Assembly (NCBI RefSeq): GCF_009910675.1
Contig: NZ_RSEJ01000005.1
Coordinates: 62,001-126,000 of the forward strand
Direction of reading: 5' to 3'
DNA from: Photobacterium alginatilyticum
GTDB lineage: Bacteria > Pseudomonadota > Gammaproteobacteria > Enterobacterales > Vibrionaceae
DNA: 64,000 nucleotides
Part shown: positions 9,783-17,612 of the stretch, in pieces
How positions within the stretch are numbered: position 1 is the stretch's first letter
Layout: the number at the start of each line of letters is the position of its first letter
The notes under the pieces: generated by a model
What the model saw: the letters and a program-made list of their open reading frames with translations, nothing else
Database searches by the model: none
What the model was told of the DNA's origin: nothing
Program-made: the position numbers and the translations under genes

Positions 9783-11663
9783 ATGACGTACAACCGGAAA
9801 AAAACAGGGAGTTTCCTCCGGAAACTATGCCGGATAACCCCTCTGGCACCGACACGCCTTTGCTTTGCCATTGCCAGCCTCTTTGCCCCGTTTCCGGGGT
9901 TGGCACTGGAAACGGTCGACAGCCTCAATAGTTCTATTCTCGTTTTTACCCTGGTGCTGATGGTCATTATTGTCGGGGGAGGGTTGATCGTATTGCTTTT
10001 GCACCATCTCGACTCTTCTTCCTTTCGTAAGCTGCACGCCTCCCTGACCTATATGCCGATAGCTGTTGCCATCATCCGGCGCAAAGACGGTGCCTTGTTG
10101 TATGGTAATAAGAGCTGTCGTGAATTACTTGGGATCCGCAAGCTGGGTGGCCGCTATTTATACCCTGATGAAATCAGCGCTCAGATGATGTTCGACTTTT
10201 TGCGTCCGTTCCCTTTTCGTCGCGGTTTTCGCAATGTGAGCGAAGAGTTACAGCTTGCCCGCGGGCGGACGCTGAAGCTGACGGTATCTGGTCAGTCAGT
10301 GAGGTATCAATGGCAGTCTGCCTGGCTGCTGTTTATCGTCAAACCACAGAAACCAACCCCGGCAACCAAACTGGAGCAAGAGCAGCGGGTCTTCCAGCAG
10401 GTCTTGAACTCGCTGGCCGAGCTGGTGTATTTCCAGGACAAGAGCGGTCATATCATTGGCACCAACCGGGCCTTTGATCGTTTCTGGCGCGGGCGAGTCA
10501 GCGAAGGGGTCATGGATGACGAGGACAACGTGAAAATCACCAATACCTCAAGCCATACCTGGACCACGGCTCCGGATGGCTCCAGCCGGTTGCTGGAGAC
10601 CAATAAAACCTTGCTGATCGGCGATAACGGCGAGGCGATCGGCACCCTGAGCATCAGCCATGATGTGACAGACTGGCATGAGATGCAGGAAAGCCTGAAG
10701 CAGGAGATCGAGAAGCGCGAAATCACCGAGCAGGCGCTGGCCCAGCGCAATACGTTGCTGGACAGCATCATGAATGCCAGTACGGATCCGATTGGTCTCT
10801 ATAATGAGCATGGCATTTATGTGGGGTGCAATGAACCGTTTGCCCGCTCGCTGGGCTTCAGACAGGAGGAGCTGCTGGGCAAGGCTGCTTCTGAGGTGCT
10901 TGAGCCGGATAAGTGGGAACTGTTTCAGGAAACCGATCAGCAGGTGCTCCGGGATGGCTTAGCGATGAAAATGGATGACTATGTGATTCTGGAGGACGGC
11001 ACCCCTATCTGGTATGAAGTGGTGAAGTCGCCTTATCGCGATCCGACGGACGGAACCGCCGGGGTACTGGTGATGGCCCGTGACGTGACGGAGCGCAAGA
11101 TGGCTGAGCAGCAGTTGGCCGATGCGATTATGGAACTGCAGGAGATGAGCTTTGTCGATAGCCTGACCAAGGTTGCCAACCGGCGTAGCTTTGACGAGCA
11201 GCTGCGCAAGCTCTGGCATAGCCATATACGGGAACAGAAGCCGCTGACCCTGATCCTTTGCGATATCGATAACTTTAAGGCGTTCAACGATAACTATGGT
11301 CACCAGCAAGGCGATTTTGCCTTGCGTGAAGTGGCGAAAGTCTTCCGCTCGGTCGTCAGGCGCGAGACGGACGAGGTTGCACGTTATGGCGGCGAAGAGT
11401 TTGCTTTCCTGCTGCCCAATACCGATATCAGAGGTGGTGAGGTGGTTGCCGAGAAAGTCCATCGGCATATGGCGGAAAAGGAGATCACTCACCATTATTC
11501 CGATGTCGATACCAAGCTGACCGTCAGTCTGGGCGTAGCCACTATTGTGCCGCTTCCCACCCAGGATTACGGTGACTTGGTCGAAATGGCGGATGTTGCC
11601 TTGTATAAGGCCAAGGCGGCCGGACGCAACTGTACTATGTCGATGTCTGACAGCGATTGTTAA
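9783..11663 (+). CDS. PAS-PAS-PAS-GGDEF diguanylate cyclase, membrane-bound
   Basis: A predicted diguanylate cyclase making the second messenger c-di-GMP. From the ATG at 9783 (AAGGGA 5 nt upstream) it has 626 aa. A signal-like hydrophobic stretch (~20-42) and a transmembrane helix (~52-75) precede three PAS-type regions starting near residues 87, 202 and 325. The GGDEF domain fills the C-terminal ~165 residues. The active-site motif is intact as GGEEF at 536-540, and RETD lies five residues before it, which is the canonical product-inhibition I-site, so the enzyme should be active and feedback-regulated. V. cholerae also has a sensory-box/GGDEF gene next to arcB. The ligand of the PAS domains is unknown. 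An ATG at 9705 would add 26 residues but lacks a ribosome site. Confidence 0.9.
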   Translation: MTYNRKKTGSFLRKLCRITPLAPTRLCFAIASLFAPFPGLALETVDSLNSSILVFTLVLMVIIVGGGLIVLLLHHLDSSSFRKLHASLTYMPIAVAIIRRKDGALLYGNKSCRELLGIRKLGGRYLYPDEISAQMMFDFLRPFPFRRGFRNVSEELQLARGRTLKLTVSGQSVRYQWQSAWLLFIVKPQKPTPATKLEQEQRVFQQVLNSLAELVYFQDKSGHIIGTNRAFDRFWRGRVSEGVMDDEDNVKITNTSSHTWTTAPDGSSRLLETNKTLLIGDNGEAIGTLSISHDVTDWHEMQESLKQEIEKREITEQALAQRNTLLDSIMNASTDPIGLYNEHGIYVGCNEPFARSLGFRQEELLGKAASEVLEPDKWELFQETDQQVLRDGLAMKMDDYVILEDGTPIWYEVVKSPYRDPTDGTAGVLVMARDVTERKMAEQQLADAIMELQEMSFVDSLTKVANRRSFDEQLRKLWHSHIREQKPLTLILCDIDNFKAFNDNYGHQQGDFALREVAKVFRSVVRRETDEVARYGGEEFAFLLPNTDIRGGEVVAEKVHRHMAEKEITHHYSDVDTKLTVSLGVATIVPLPTQDYGDLVEMADVALYKAKAAGRNCTMSMSDSDC

Positions 11664-11686
11664 TACGATAGATCAACAGACAACCA

Positions 11687-11707
11687 AGCCTGCTCCTGCA
11701 GGCTTTT
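11687..11707 (+). terminator. Short terminator after the GGDEF gene
   Basis: Stem AGCCTGC / GCAGGCT with a TCCT loop followed by TTTTC, 24 nt past the stop codon. It separates the GGDEF gene from arcB, but the T-run is short. Confidence 0.65.
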
Positions 11708-11797
11708 CTATAAATGGTATATCTGTGGGGCGAATCCTTTGGTTCTGCCGCCGGGACGATTATCATGGTTGAAGCCTTTCATTGGTAGGAATGAATA

Positions 11798-14164
11798 ATG
11801 AAACAAATCAAAGTACTGGCCCAGTTCTATGTCGACTTGCTGGTTAAGCTCGGCATCGTACGGTTCAGTTTGTTGCTGGCGCTGGCCCTGGTGGCCCTGG
11901 CCGTTGTCGTACAGGTAGGTGTCACCCTGGTGTTGCAGGGCGAGGTACACGATATTGATATTGTGCGCTCGGTCTTTTTTGGCCTGCTTATCACGCCGTG
12001 GGCGGTGTATTTCTTATCGGTCGTCGTTGATCAGCTGGAAGACTCGCGCCAGCGCTTGTCCAAGCTGGTGACCAAGCTGGAGGAAATGCGTTCGCGGGAT
12101 ATGCAGCTCAACAAGCAGCTGCAGGACAACATCTCCCAGCTGAATCTCGAGATTGAAGAGCGGGAAAAAGCCGAGGAAGCCCGCCAGGTGGCAATGCAGG
12201 ATCTGGAAAATGAAGTCTACCAGCGGGAGAATGCCCAGCTTGAGCTGGCTGAGCAGAGTGCGCTGCTGAAGTCCTTCCTCGATGCGTCGCCGGATCTGAT
12301 TTACTACCGCAATGAAAAAGGCCAGTTTTCCGGCTGTAACCGGGCCATGGAAGAGCTGACGGACAGAACCGAGAAGCAGCTGGTAGGGCTGACTCCGTGG
12401 GATGTCTACAGCGAGGAGGTGGCCAGCAAGATCGTCGAGACCGATCAGCAGGTCTTTAACCAGAGTGTCTCGCTGACCTATGAACAATGGCTGGAATACC
12501 CGGATGGCCGCAAGGCTATTTTCGAGTTGCGGAAAGTGCCTTTCTACAGCCGTGACGGCCGTCGCCTGGGACTGATGGGCTTTGGCCGTGATATCACCGA
12601 GCGCAAGCAGTACCAGGATGCCCAGGAGAAGGCCAGCCGGGACAAGACGGCCTTTATCTCGACAATCAGCCATGAGCTGCGTACCCCGCTCAACGGTATT
12701 GTCGGGCTAAGCCGTATGTTGCTGGAAACGCGTCTCAACAAAGAGCAGCGCGGCTACATGCGCACTATCCATGTCAGTGCCATTACCCTGGGCAATATCT
12801 TTAATGACATTATCGATATGGATAAATCCGATCGCCGCCGTCTGGAGCTGCTGCCAAAACCTCTCGACTTCGAAGAGTTTGTCGTGGAGATGGAAAATAT
12901 TTCCGGTTTGATGGCCGAACAGAAAGGATTGCGTTTTGATCTTGAGCGGCTGACGGATTTACCGCGCTGTATCGAGGTTGACAGTACCCGCCTGCGTCAG
13001 GTGCTGTGGAACCTGGTGAGCAACGCGACCAAGTTTACCAAGGACGGCGGTGTGGTCCTGTCGGTCAGCAGTGAGATAGTTGATCAGCAGGCCGAGATCA
13101 CCTTTGAGGTGGAAGATAGCGGGATCGGTATTCCGTCATCTGAGCTTGATAAGATCTTTGCGATGTATTACCAGGTCAAGGAAGGCAGTGACAACCTTCA
13201 TGCGGTGGGAACCGGTATCGGTCTGGCCGTGTCGCGCCAGCTGGTCCAGATGATGGGCGGGGATATTACGGTGTCCTCCGAGGTAGGCGAGGGCAGTACC
13301 TTCACCGTGACCATCCGCGTACCGCTGGTCGAGAAAGTGGAAGAGGAAGAGGTGATGCCAGCCACTCCTCAGGTCAGCCTGAATATCTTTATGGTGGAAG
13401 ATATTGAACTGAATATTACGGTGGCCAAGGCGCTGCTGGAAAGCCTCGGCCATGAGGTAACTATCGCGATGCGTGGCGATGAGGCGCTGGAGAAGTTTGA
13501 TCCCGAAGCCTATGATTTGGTATTACTCGATATTCAGCTGCCGGATATGTCCGGGTTTGATATTGCCCGAATATTGCGGGAGAAATATGACTATCTGCCT
13601 GCCCTGGTTGCGTTAACGGCCAATGTCATCAAGGATAAAGCGGAGTACTTGGAAAAGGGGATGGACGATGCGCTGAGCAAACCGTTAAGCGTGAAAGCGA
13701 TTACGGAGGTGATCCAGCGCCTGGTGCTGACCTGCCCAATCGATGAGGATGAGGAAATGGAAGACCTGCAACCGGAGCCGGAAAATACGGGCTTGAGCGA
13801 GGATATGGTCAATCAGCTGCTGGATCTTGAGATGCTGAGTTCCTATGTTGAGATTGTTGGTACCAAACCCGTCTACGACAGCATTGCGATGTTTGAGGAG
13901 AAAATGCCGGAGTATATTGAGATCCTCGACTCCAACATGACCGCCAAGGACAAAGACGGCATCAAGTTTGAGGCTCATAAGATCAAAGGGGCGGCGGGAT
14001 CGATTGGGTTGAAACATATCCAGCAGGTTGCCCAGAAAGCACAGTCGCCAGAGTTGCCGGCCTGGTGGGAGAACATTAATGACTGGGTCGATGAAATCAA
14101 GGACGGTTACCAGAACGATCTGAATGTGCTTAAAGGTTGGCTGGCAAGTCAGGAGAAATCATGA
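11798..14164 (+). CDS. arcB: Aerobic respiration control hybrid sensor kinase ArcB
   Basis: Tripartite hybrid kinase that senses the respiratory quinone state and phosphorylates ArcA under low oxygen. It has 788 aa (E. coli 778). Two transmembrane helices lie near 22-48 and 58-77, followed by a coiled-coil linker (~78-155) and a PAS domain (~155-275). The H-box SHELRTPLNG carries His292, the ATPase domain has GTGIGLAVSRQL, the receiver aspartate is Asp578 in LLDIQLPDMSG, and the C-terminal HPt domain has His727 in AHKIKGAAGS. Cys180 (FSGCNRA) is conserved, but the second redox cysteine of E. coli, Cys241, is Ile241 here. The gene overlaps the following lipoprotein gene by 4 nt (ATGA). arcA lies convergent downstream, unlike the separate arcA/arcB loci of E. 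coli. Confidence 0.97.
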   Translation: MKQIKVLAQFYVDLLVKLGIVRFSLLLALALVALAVVVQVGVTLVLQGEVHDIDIVRSVFFGLLITPWAVYFLSVVVDQLEDSRQRLSKLVTKLEEMRSRDMQLNKQLQDNISQLNLEIEEREKAEEARQVAMQDLENEVYQRENAQLELAEQSALLKSFLDASPDLIYYRNEKGQFSGCNRAMEELTDRTEKQLVGLTPWDVYSEEVASKIVETDQQVFNQSVSLTYEQWLEYPDGRKAIFELRKVPFYSRDGRRLGLMGFGRDITERKQYQDAQEKASRDKTAFISTISHELRTPLNGIVGLSRMLLETRLNKEQRGYMRTIHVSAITLGNIFNDIIDMDKSDRRRLELLPKPLDFEEFVVEMENISGLMAEQKGLRFDLERLTDLPRCIEVDSTRLRQVLWNLVSNATKFTKDGGVVLSVSSEIVDQQAEITFEVEDSGIGIPSSELDKIFAMYYQVKEGSDNLHAVGTGIGLAVSRQLVQMMGGDITVSSEVGEGSTFTVTIRVPLVEKVEEEEVMPATPQVSLNIFMVEDIELNITVAKALLESLGHEVTIAMRGDEALEKFDPEAYDLVLLDIQLPDMSGFDIARILREKYDYLPALVALTANVIKDKAEYLEKGMDDALSKPLSVKAITEVIQRLVLTCPIDEDEEMEDLQPEPENTGLSEDMVNQLLDLEMLSSYVEIVGTKPVYDSIAMFEEKMPEYIEILDSNMTAKDKDGIKFEAHKIKGAAGSIGLKHIQQVAQKAQSPELPAWWENINDWVDEIKDGYQNDLNVLKGWLASQEKS

Positions 14165-14763
14165 TGAAGCTGAAATACGTTCTGTTGGTCGCAGGCAGTC
14201 TGCTGCTGGCTGCCTGTTCAGAGCCCGAGAAAACCGATGAGGCTACGCAGCCTGATACCGAGGTGCAGGCTCCGGTCACTGAAGGGGATGCTCCCGAGGC
14301 CGAGACTACTGAGACTGAGCAAGAAGCAGTGCCAGATTCCGAACCGGGCAAGGTCCCGCTGGCGACCGATGTCTGGCAGTCGCCTACTGAGCTGACCTTC
14401 GACGATACCACGGTGAGTCTTAGCAGTGACTTGTGGTTAAACAGCATGCCGCTTATCGGTGATGACGGTACCAAGCCGTCCAACCGGTTGCATGCGTCTG
14501 TGAAGCTGCAGACAAGTGATATGAAAACCTTGCCCAAGGGAATCGATATCTTCCAGGTGCTACTTGAGAGTGAGGGCAAGCAGTGGCTGGTGAAAGATAA
14601 TCTTGAGATACGTGCAGAGGGCGAACTGACACTGGAAGTGGTACTGCGTGAAGGGCCGGAGTGGGCGCCGGGCAGCCGGGTCGATATTGCGGTGATCTTT
14701 TTGCTCGGAGGCGCTGAGCACATTATTGTCCAGCACGATGTGGCGCTGGGAGAGGTATTCTAG
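14161..14763 (+). CDS. Predicted lipoprotein translationally coupled to arcB
   Basis: A 200-aa protein I cannot assign to a family. The N-terminus is a lipoprotein signal (KLKYVLLVAGSLLLAAC) with the lipid-attachment cysteine at residue 19, followed by an acidic Glu/Thr/Pro-rich spacer (~20-65) and a folded-looking C-terminal domain of alternating hydrophobic strands. Ser at +2 predicts outer-membrane sorting by the usual Lol rule. The ATG at 14161 overlaps the arcB stop as ATGA and has AGGAG 5 nt upstream, inside arcB. Co-transcription and coupled translation with arcB are therefore likely, and a role linked to envelope or respiratory sensing is possible but unproven. A terminator follows directly. 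Confidence 0.85.
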   Translation: MMKLKYVLLVAGSLLLAACSEPEKTDEATQPDTEVQAPVTEGDAPEAETTETEQEAVPDSEPGKVPLATDVWQSPTELTFDDTTVSLSSDLWLNSMPLIGDDGTKPSNRLHASVKLQTSDMKTLPKGIDIFQVLLESEGKQWLVKDNLEIRAEGELTLEVVLREGPEWAPGSRVDIAVIFLLGGAEHIIVQHDVALGEVF

Positions 14764-14771
14764 TTTCAGCA

Positions 14772-14798
14772 AAAAAGGCTCCATTCGGAGCCTTTTTT
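14772..14798. terminator. Bidirectional terminator between arcB operon and arcA
   Basis: Stem AAAAAGGCTCC / GGAGCCTTTTT with a 4-nt loop. A-rich on one side and T-rich on the other, it can stop transcription from both the arcB-lipoprotein side and arcA. Confidence 0.9.
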
Positions 14799-14817
14799 TA
14801 CGGGGCGAGTTAACGAA

Positions 14818-15537
14818 TTACTCTTCGTCCAGATCGCCGCAGAAGCGGTAGCCTTCACCGTGGATCGTAGCAATGATCTCTGGCGTATCGGCAACAGATT
14901 CGAAGTGCTTACGAATACGACGGATCGTAACGTCAACAGTACGGTCGTGTGGCTTCAGCTCACGGCCCGTCATTTTCTTCAGTAGCTCGGCACGGGTCTG
15001 GATCTTGCCTGGGTTTTCACAGAAGTGAAGCAGGGCACGGAACTCAGAGCGTGGTAGTTTGAACTGGTCGCCGCTAGGGCTCACCAATGAACGGCTGTTG
15101 ATCTCAAGAGACCAGCCGTTGAACTCGTAGCGCTCAACCAGGCGCTTGTCTTCGGTTGGTAAACCTTGGTTCATCGCACGGGTTAGCAGGTTGCGAGCAC
15201 GGATAGTCAGTTCACGCGGGTTGAATGGCTTGGTGATGTAATCATCAGCACCAATTTCAAGACCCAGGATCTTGTCAACTTCGTTATCACGGCCAGTCAG
15301 GAACATCAGTGCCATATCGCCTTGCTCGCGCAGTTCGCGTGCTAGCAGCAGGCCGTTTTTACCCGGCAGGTTGATATCCATGATAACTAGGTGAACTGGG
15401 TGTTCAGACAGCATCTGATGCATTTCTGCACCGTCGTTGGCTTCAAATACAGTATAACCCTCTGCCTCAAAGATGCTTTTCAGGGTATTACGTGTTACGT
15501 GCTCGTCTTCTACAATTAGAATGTGAGGGGTTTGCAT
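14818..15537 (-). CDS. arcA: Two-component response regulator ArcA
   Basis: OmpR-family regulator phosphorylated by ArcB, which represses aerobic respiratory genes and activates some fermentative ones. It has 239 aa (E. coli 238). The receiver domain (1-~120) shows the acidic pair in VEDE, the phospho-acceptor aspartate in [12 protein letters not shown] (residue 54), the Thr in FLTGRD and the Lys in YITKPF. The winged-helix domain (~135-235) includes [20 protein letters not shown] and IHGEGYRF. It is convergent with the arcB operon. A perfect FNR-type box lies ~300 bp upstream, consistent with the FNR control of arcA known in E. coli. Confidence 0.98.
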   Translation of the reverse strand: MQTPHILIVEDEHVTRNTLKSIFEAEGYTVFEANDGAEMHQMLSEHPVHLVIMDINLPGKNGLLLARELREQGDMALMFLTGRDNEVDKILGLEIGADDYITKPFNPRELTIRARNLLTRAMNQGLPTEDKRLVERYEFNGWSLEINSRSLVSPSGDQFKLPRSEFRALLHFCENPGKIQTRAELLKKMTGRELKPHDRTVDVTIRRIRKHFESVADTPEIIATIHGEGYRFCGDLDEE

Positions 15538-15928
15538 TGGCAGTACCTAAATTTCTAAAAACGGAATCTGGTCAAAAACAGAATAGTTAAATTCTATAAA
15601 AAAAATTCACATACAGGCAAAGTATTGGACAAAATACATTTTCTAAGCTGAAAACTGCCTGTTTGGTACGCCATCCTTTATTCAGCGAGATGTTATCTTA
15701 CAATCTGTACTGAAAAAGCCCGAAAATTAGGGGCATTGGCTACAATCTCCGTGGGATGGCGACGATTGTATGCACTTAACAGCTCGCTAACAATATTGCG
15801 GCTTTGTTTCGTGACTGCTTTTTGGCGCTTTCTTGATTTATATCAAACAGAATGAATGCTATTACGAGTCTTCAGTTTGTTTAACATTAGCTACAAAATA
15901 CTACGTCGCACTGAAGGTAAAACTGAAA
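15538..15928. other. Divergent arcA / DUF3293 intergenic region
   Basis: About 390 AT-rich bases carrying promoters for arcA (leftward) and the DUF3293-rraA-like pair (rightward). The clear signal is the FNR-type box at 15833-15846. The rightward reading frame is open from 15833, but the FNR palindrome inside that stretch argues for a start at 15929. Confidence 0.5.
15833..15846. promoter_or_regulatory. FNR box (perfect consensus)
   Basis: TTGAT-TTAT-ATCAA is an exact match to the FNR consensus TTGAT-N4-ATCAA. It is centred 297 bp upstream of the arcA ATG and 90 bp upstream of the DUF3293 ATG, so it could serve either or both. Confidence 0.7.
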
Positions 15929-16333
15929 ATGTGTGAAAACATCTCGTTATGGTGTAGCTACCAGGCTATTTTGTTCAAAGCCGAGCAACACCCTGTTTAC
16001 CCTCGCTTTGCAATTCTAACAGCATTTAATCCCAGAAGCATTGTTCTTAATAACCCTGACAACCTAAAACGGAACGAATTACTGAAAATTGAGCTCCTAA
16101 GTATGACAAATGGGGTACAAAGGGTGACAACCAGTGCGCCGGACGGTAGCTGGCAGGAGATTGGCTTTGCCGCCGACATCACGATGGCAGAGGCTCGGCA
16201 GTTGGCCTGTCGCTGGCAGCAGAACGCATTTTACTGGGTTGAGCAGGGGGAGCTGCGTCTGGTGCCGGCCTTGATGACAGATGTAGCAATAACAAAACTG
16301 GGTGAAATCAAAGACTTTTTCTACACTGAGTAG
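15929..16333 (+). CDS. DUF3293 domain protein
   Basis: A 134-aa protein of unknown function that I place in the DUF3293 family from its conserved blocks: LWCSYQAILFK, FAILTAFNPRS, the NNPDNLKRNELL segment, APDGSWQEIGFA and QNAFYWVEQGEL near the C-terminus. No signal peptide or membrane segment is visible. I start it at the ATG at 15929 with AAGG 11 nt upstream; an in-frame open extension to 15833 contains the FNR box and has atypical composition. The rraA-like gene follows 37 nt later on the same strand, so the two are probably co-transcribed. A DUF3293 gene next to arcA occurs in other vibrios. Confidence 0.75.
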   Translation: MCENISLWCSYQAILFKAEQHPVYPRFAILTAFNPRSIVLNNPDNLKRNELLKIELLSMTNGVQRVTTSAPDGSWQEIGFAADITMAEARQLACRWQQNAFYWVEQGELRLVPALMTDVAITKLGEIKDFFYTE

Positions 16334-16370
16334 AGGTGCGGTACTTGCTTTGAAGACAAAGGAGAGTGTG

Positions 16371-16874
16371 ATGCTAGATTTACTACCCGATTTGTGTGAT
16401 CGCTTTGGACAGGATGTTCGTTGGCTACCTCTGACAATGCAGGACTACGGCGGCAGAAAGGTCTTTTATGGCGAAGTGGTGACCCTGCGCTGCTTCGAGG
16501 ATAACAGCCTGGTACGAGATATTGTCTCAGAAGACGGCACCGGCAAAGTTTTGTTTATCGATGGTCACGGCTCCTGCCGGCTGGCCCTGCTGGGCGATCA
16601 GCTGGCCCTGTTAGCCCAGAAGAATCACTGGGAAGGCATCGTGGTGAATGGGGCGGCGCGAGACGTCGGCACCCTGGCCACCATGGATATCGGGGTGAAG
16701 GCGCTGGCGACCTGTCCGCTCAAAACGGAGAAAAGGCAAACCGGCGATCGCAATGTCACCCTGACCGTTGCCCATACCATGGTGTATCCGGGGGATATGC
16801 TGTATGCCGATCTGAACGGGATTTTGCTGAGCCAGAAGCCGCTGGATCTCTCGTTTCTTGATGCGGGGGAGTAA
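16371..16874 (+). CDS. RraA-like protein (RNase E regulator / aldolase family)
   Basis: A 167-aa member of the RraA / HMG-aldolase-like family, the fold shared by the RNase E inhibitor RraA and class-II pyruvate aldolases. Family blocks are QDYGGRKVFYGEVVTLRCFE, GKVLFIDGHGSCRLALLGD, HWEGIVVNGAARDV and GDMLYADLNGILLS. From memory, E. coli RraA has Arg-Gln in the block where this protein has Arg-Asp, the pair used for metal/substrate binding in the aldolases. It could therefore be an enzyme rather than, or as well as, an RNase E regulator. The ATG at 16371 has AGGAGA 8 nt upstream. A canonical rraA is normally beside menA, so this is likely a paralogue. Confidence 0.82.
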   Translation: MLDLLPDLCDRFGQDVRWLPLTMQDYGGRKVFYGEVVTLRCFEDNSLVRDIVSEDGTGKVLFIDGHGSCRLALLGDQLALLAQKNHWEGIVVNGAARDVGTLATMDIGVKALATCPLKTEKRQTGDRNVTLTVAHTMVYPGDMLYADLNGILLSQKPLDLSFLDAGE

Positions 16875-16902
16875 ATTCACCGCCGGCAACCGTTGAACGC
16901 AC

Positions 16903-16944
16903 AGCTAACGAATATAGGCATCCGGTGCTTGTATTCGTTGAGCT
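16903..16944. repeat. Long inverted repeat between convergent genes
   Basis: AGCTAACGAATA pairs with TATTCGTTGAGCT across a 17-nt loop (one bulged G). It sits between the convergent rraA-like gene and the exported-protein gene. There is no T-run on either side, so it may be a weak terminator or an mRNA 3'-end structure. Confidence 0.5.
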
Positions 16945-16960
16945 AAATGGGCGGAGGGGG

Positions 16961-17422
16961 CTAGAAGCGAAACCCGATGCCCAGTTGGTAGATTTGTTCC
17001 AGTGCCTCGTAGTCGACGGTCGCATGAAGGTTTACCCGTTCGGTAACCTCATACTGGCTTGACACTTCTACACCCATCACTGTGTCTTTCTGGACGGTTT
17101 CAGAGGTTAATGCACTTTGCAGGCTGATTTTCGGCGTAAAACTGTATTTCACCCCGGAGAGTAGTCCGCGGGTGGCAGCCTGGGCCTGGTTGCCTGATTT
17201 AAGACGTGTACTGAGATAGAGCTCGGTGTTATCACTCAGGGAATAGGCATAGCCGCTGTCGATCTGCCAGACATCGAACTGTTCGGCACTTTTAGACTGG
17301 GACGACATAAACCAGCCGGAAGAATCGACATTCTGTCCGATCAGGCTAAAGAGTCCTTTTTCTGCTGCTGTTGTTGGTAATGCCACTACCAGCAGGGCAA
17401 CTGTGATCAGCAAGTTTTTCAT
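16961..17422 (-). CDS. Small exported beta-rich protein, putative outer-membrane protein
   Basis: A 153-aa protein of no family I recognise. It opens with a typical signal peptide (MKNLLITVALLVVALPTTAA, cleavage probably after TAA at ~20). The mature part consists of alternating polar/hydrophobic strands (SGYAYSLSDNTELYLSTRL, SGVKYSFTPKISLQSAL) and ends in Phe with LGIGFRF, the aromatic C-terminal signature of outer-membrane beta-barrels. About eight short strands would fit a small barrel. It stands alone on the minus strand between rraA-like and aceK with its own promoter region. Function unknown; a periplasmic protein remains possible. Confidence 0.7.
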   Translation of the reverse strand: MKNLLITVALLVVALPTTAAEKGLFSLIGQNVDSSGWFMSSQSKSAEQFDVWQIDSGYAYSLSDNTELYLSTRLKSGNQAQAATRGLLSGVKYSFTPKISLQSALTSETVQKDTVMGVEVSSQYEVTERVNLHATVDYEALEQIYQLGIGFRF

Positions 17423-17612
17423 TGCGCCACCATCCCTGTGTCTTGTTATTGTTTATGATTCTATTTTTATGCTGTGCTGGTCATAGTCAGCCTTATCAAT
17501 ATTAGGACAGAATTCTTAAGATTGGTACGCATTAATTGCTCTTATGAGATATTAGGCATAGCAATTTTGTTATCCGCTCTGTTATCCGCCCTTTTAGGAT
17601 CCGTTCCTGGAT

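Noticed and set aside
15833-15928. N-terminal extension of the DUF3293 protein
   Set aside because: It would translate the FNR palindrome and a cysteine/tyrosine-rich stretch unlike the family; the ATG at 15929 fits better.
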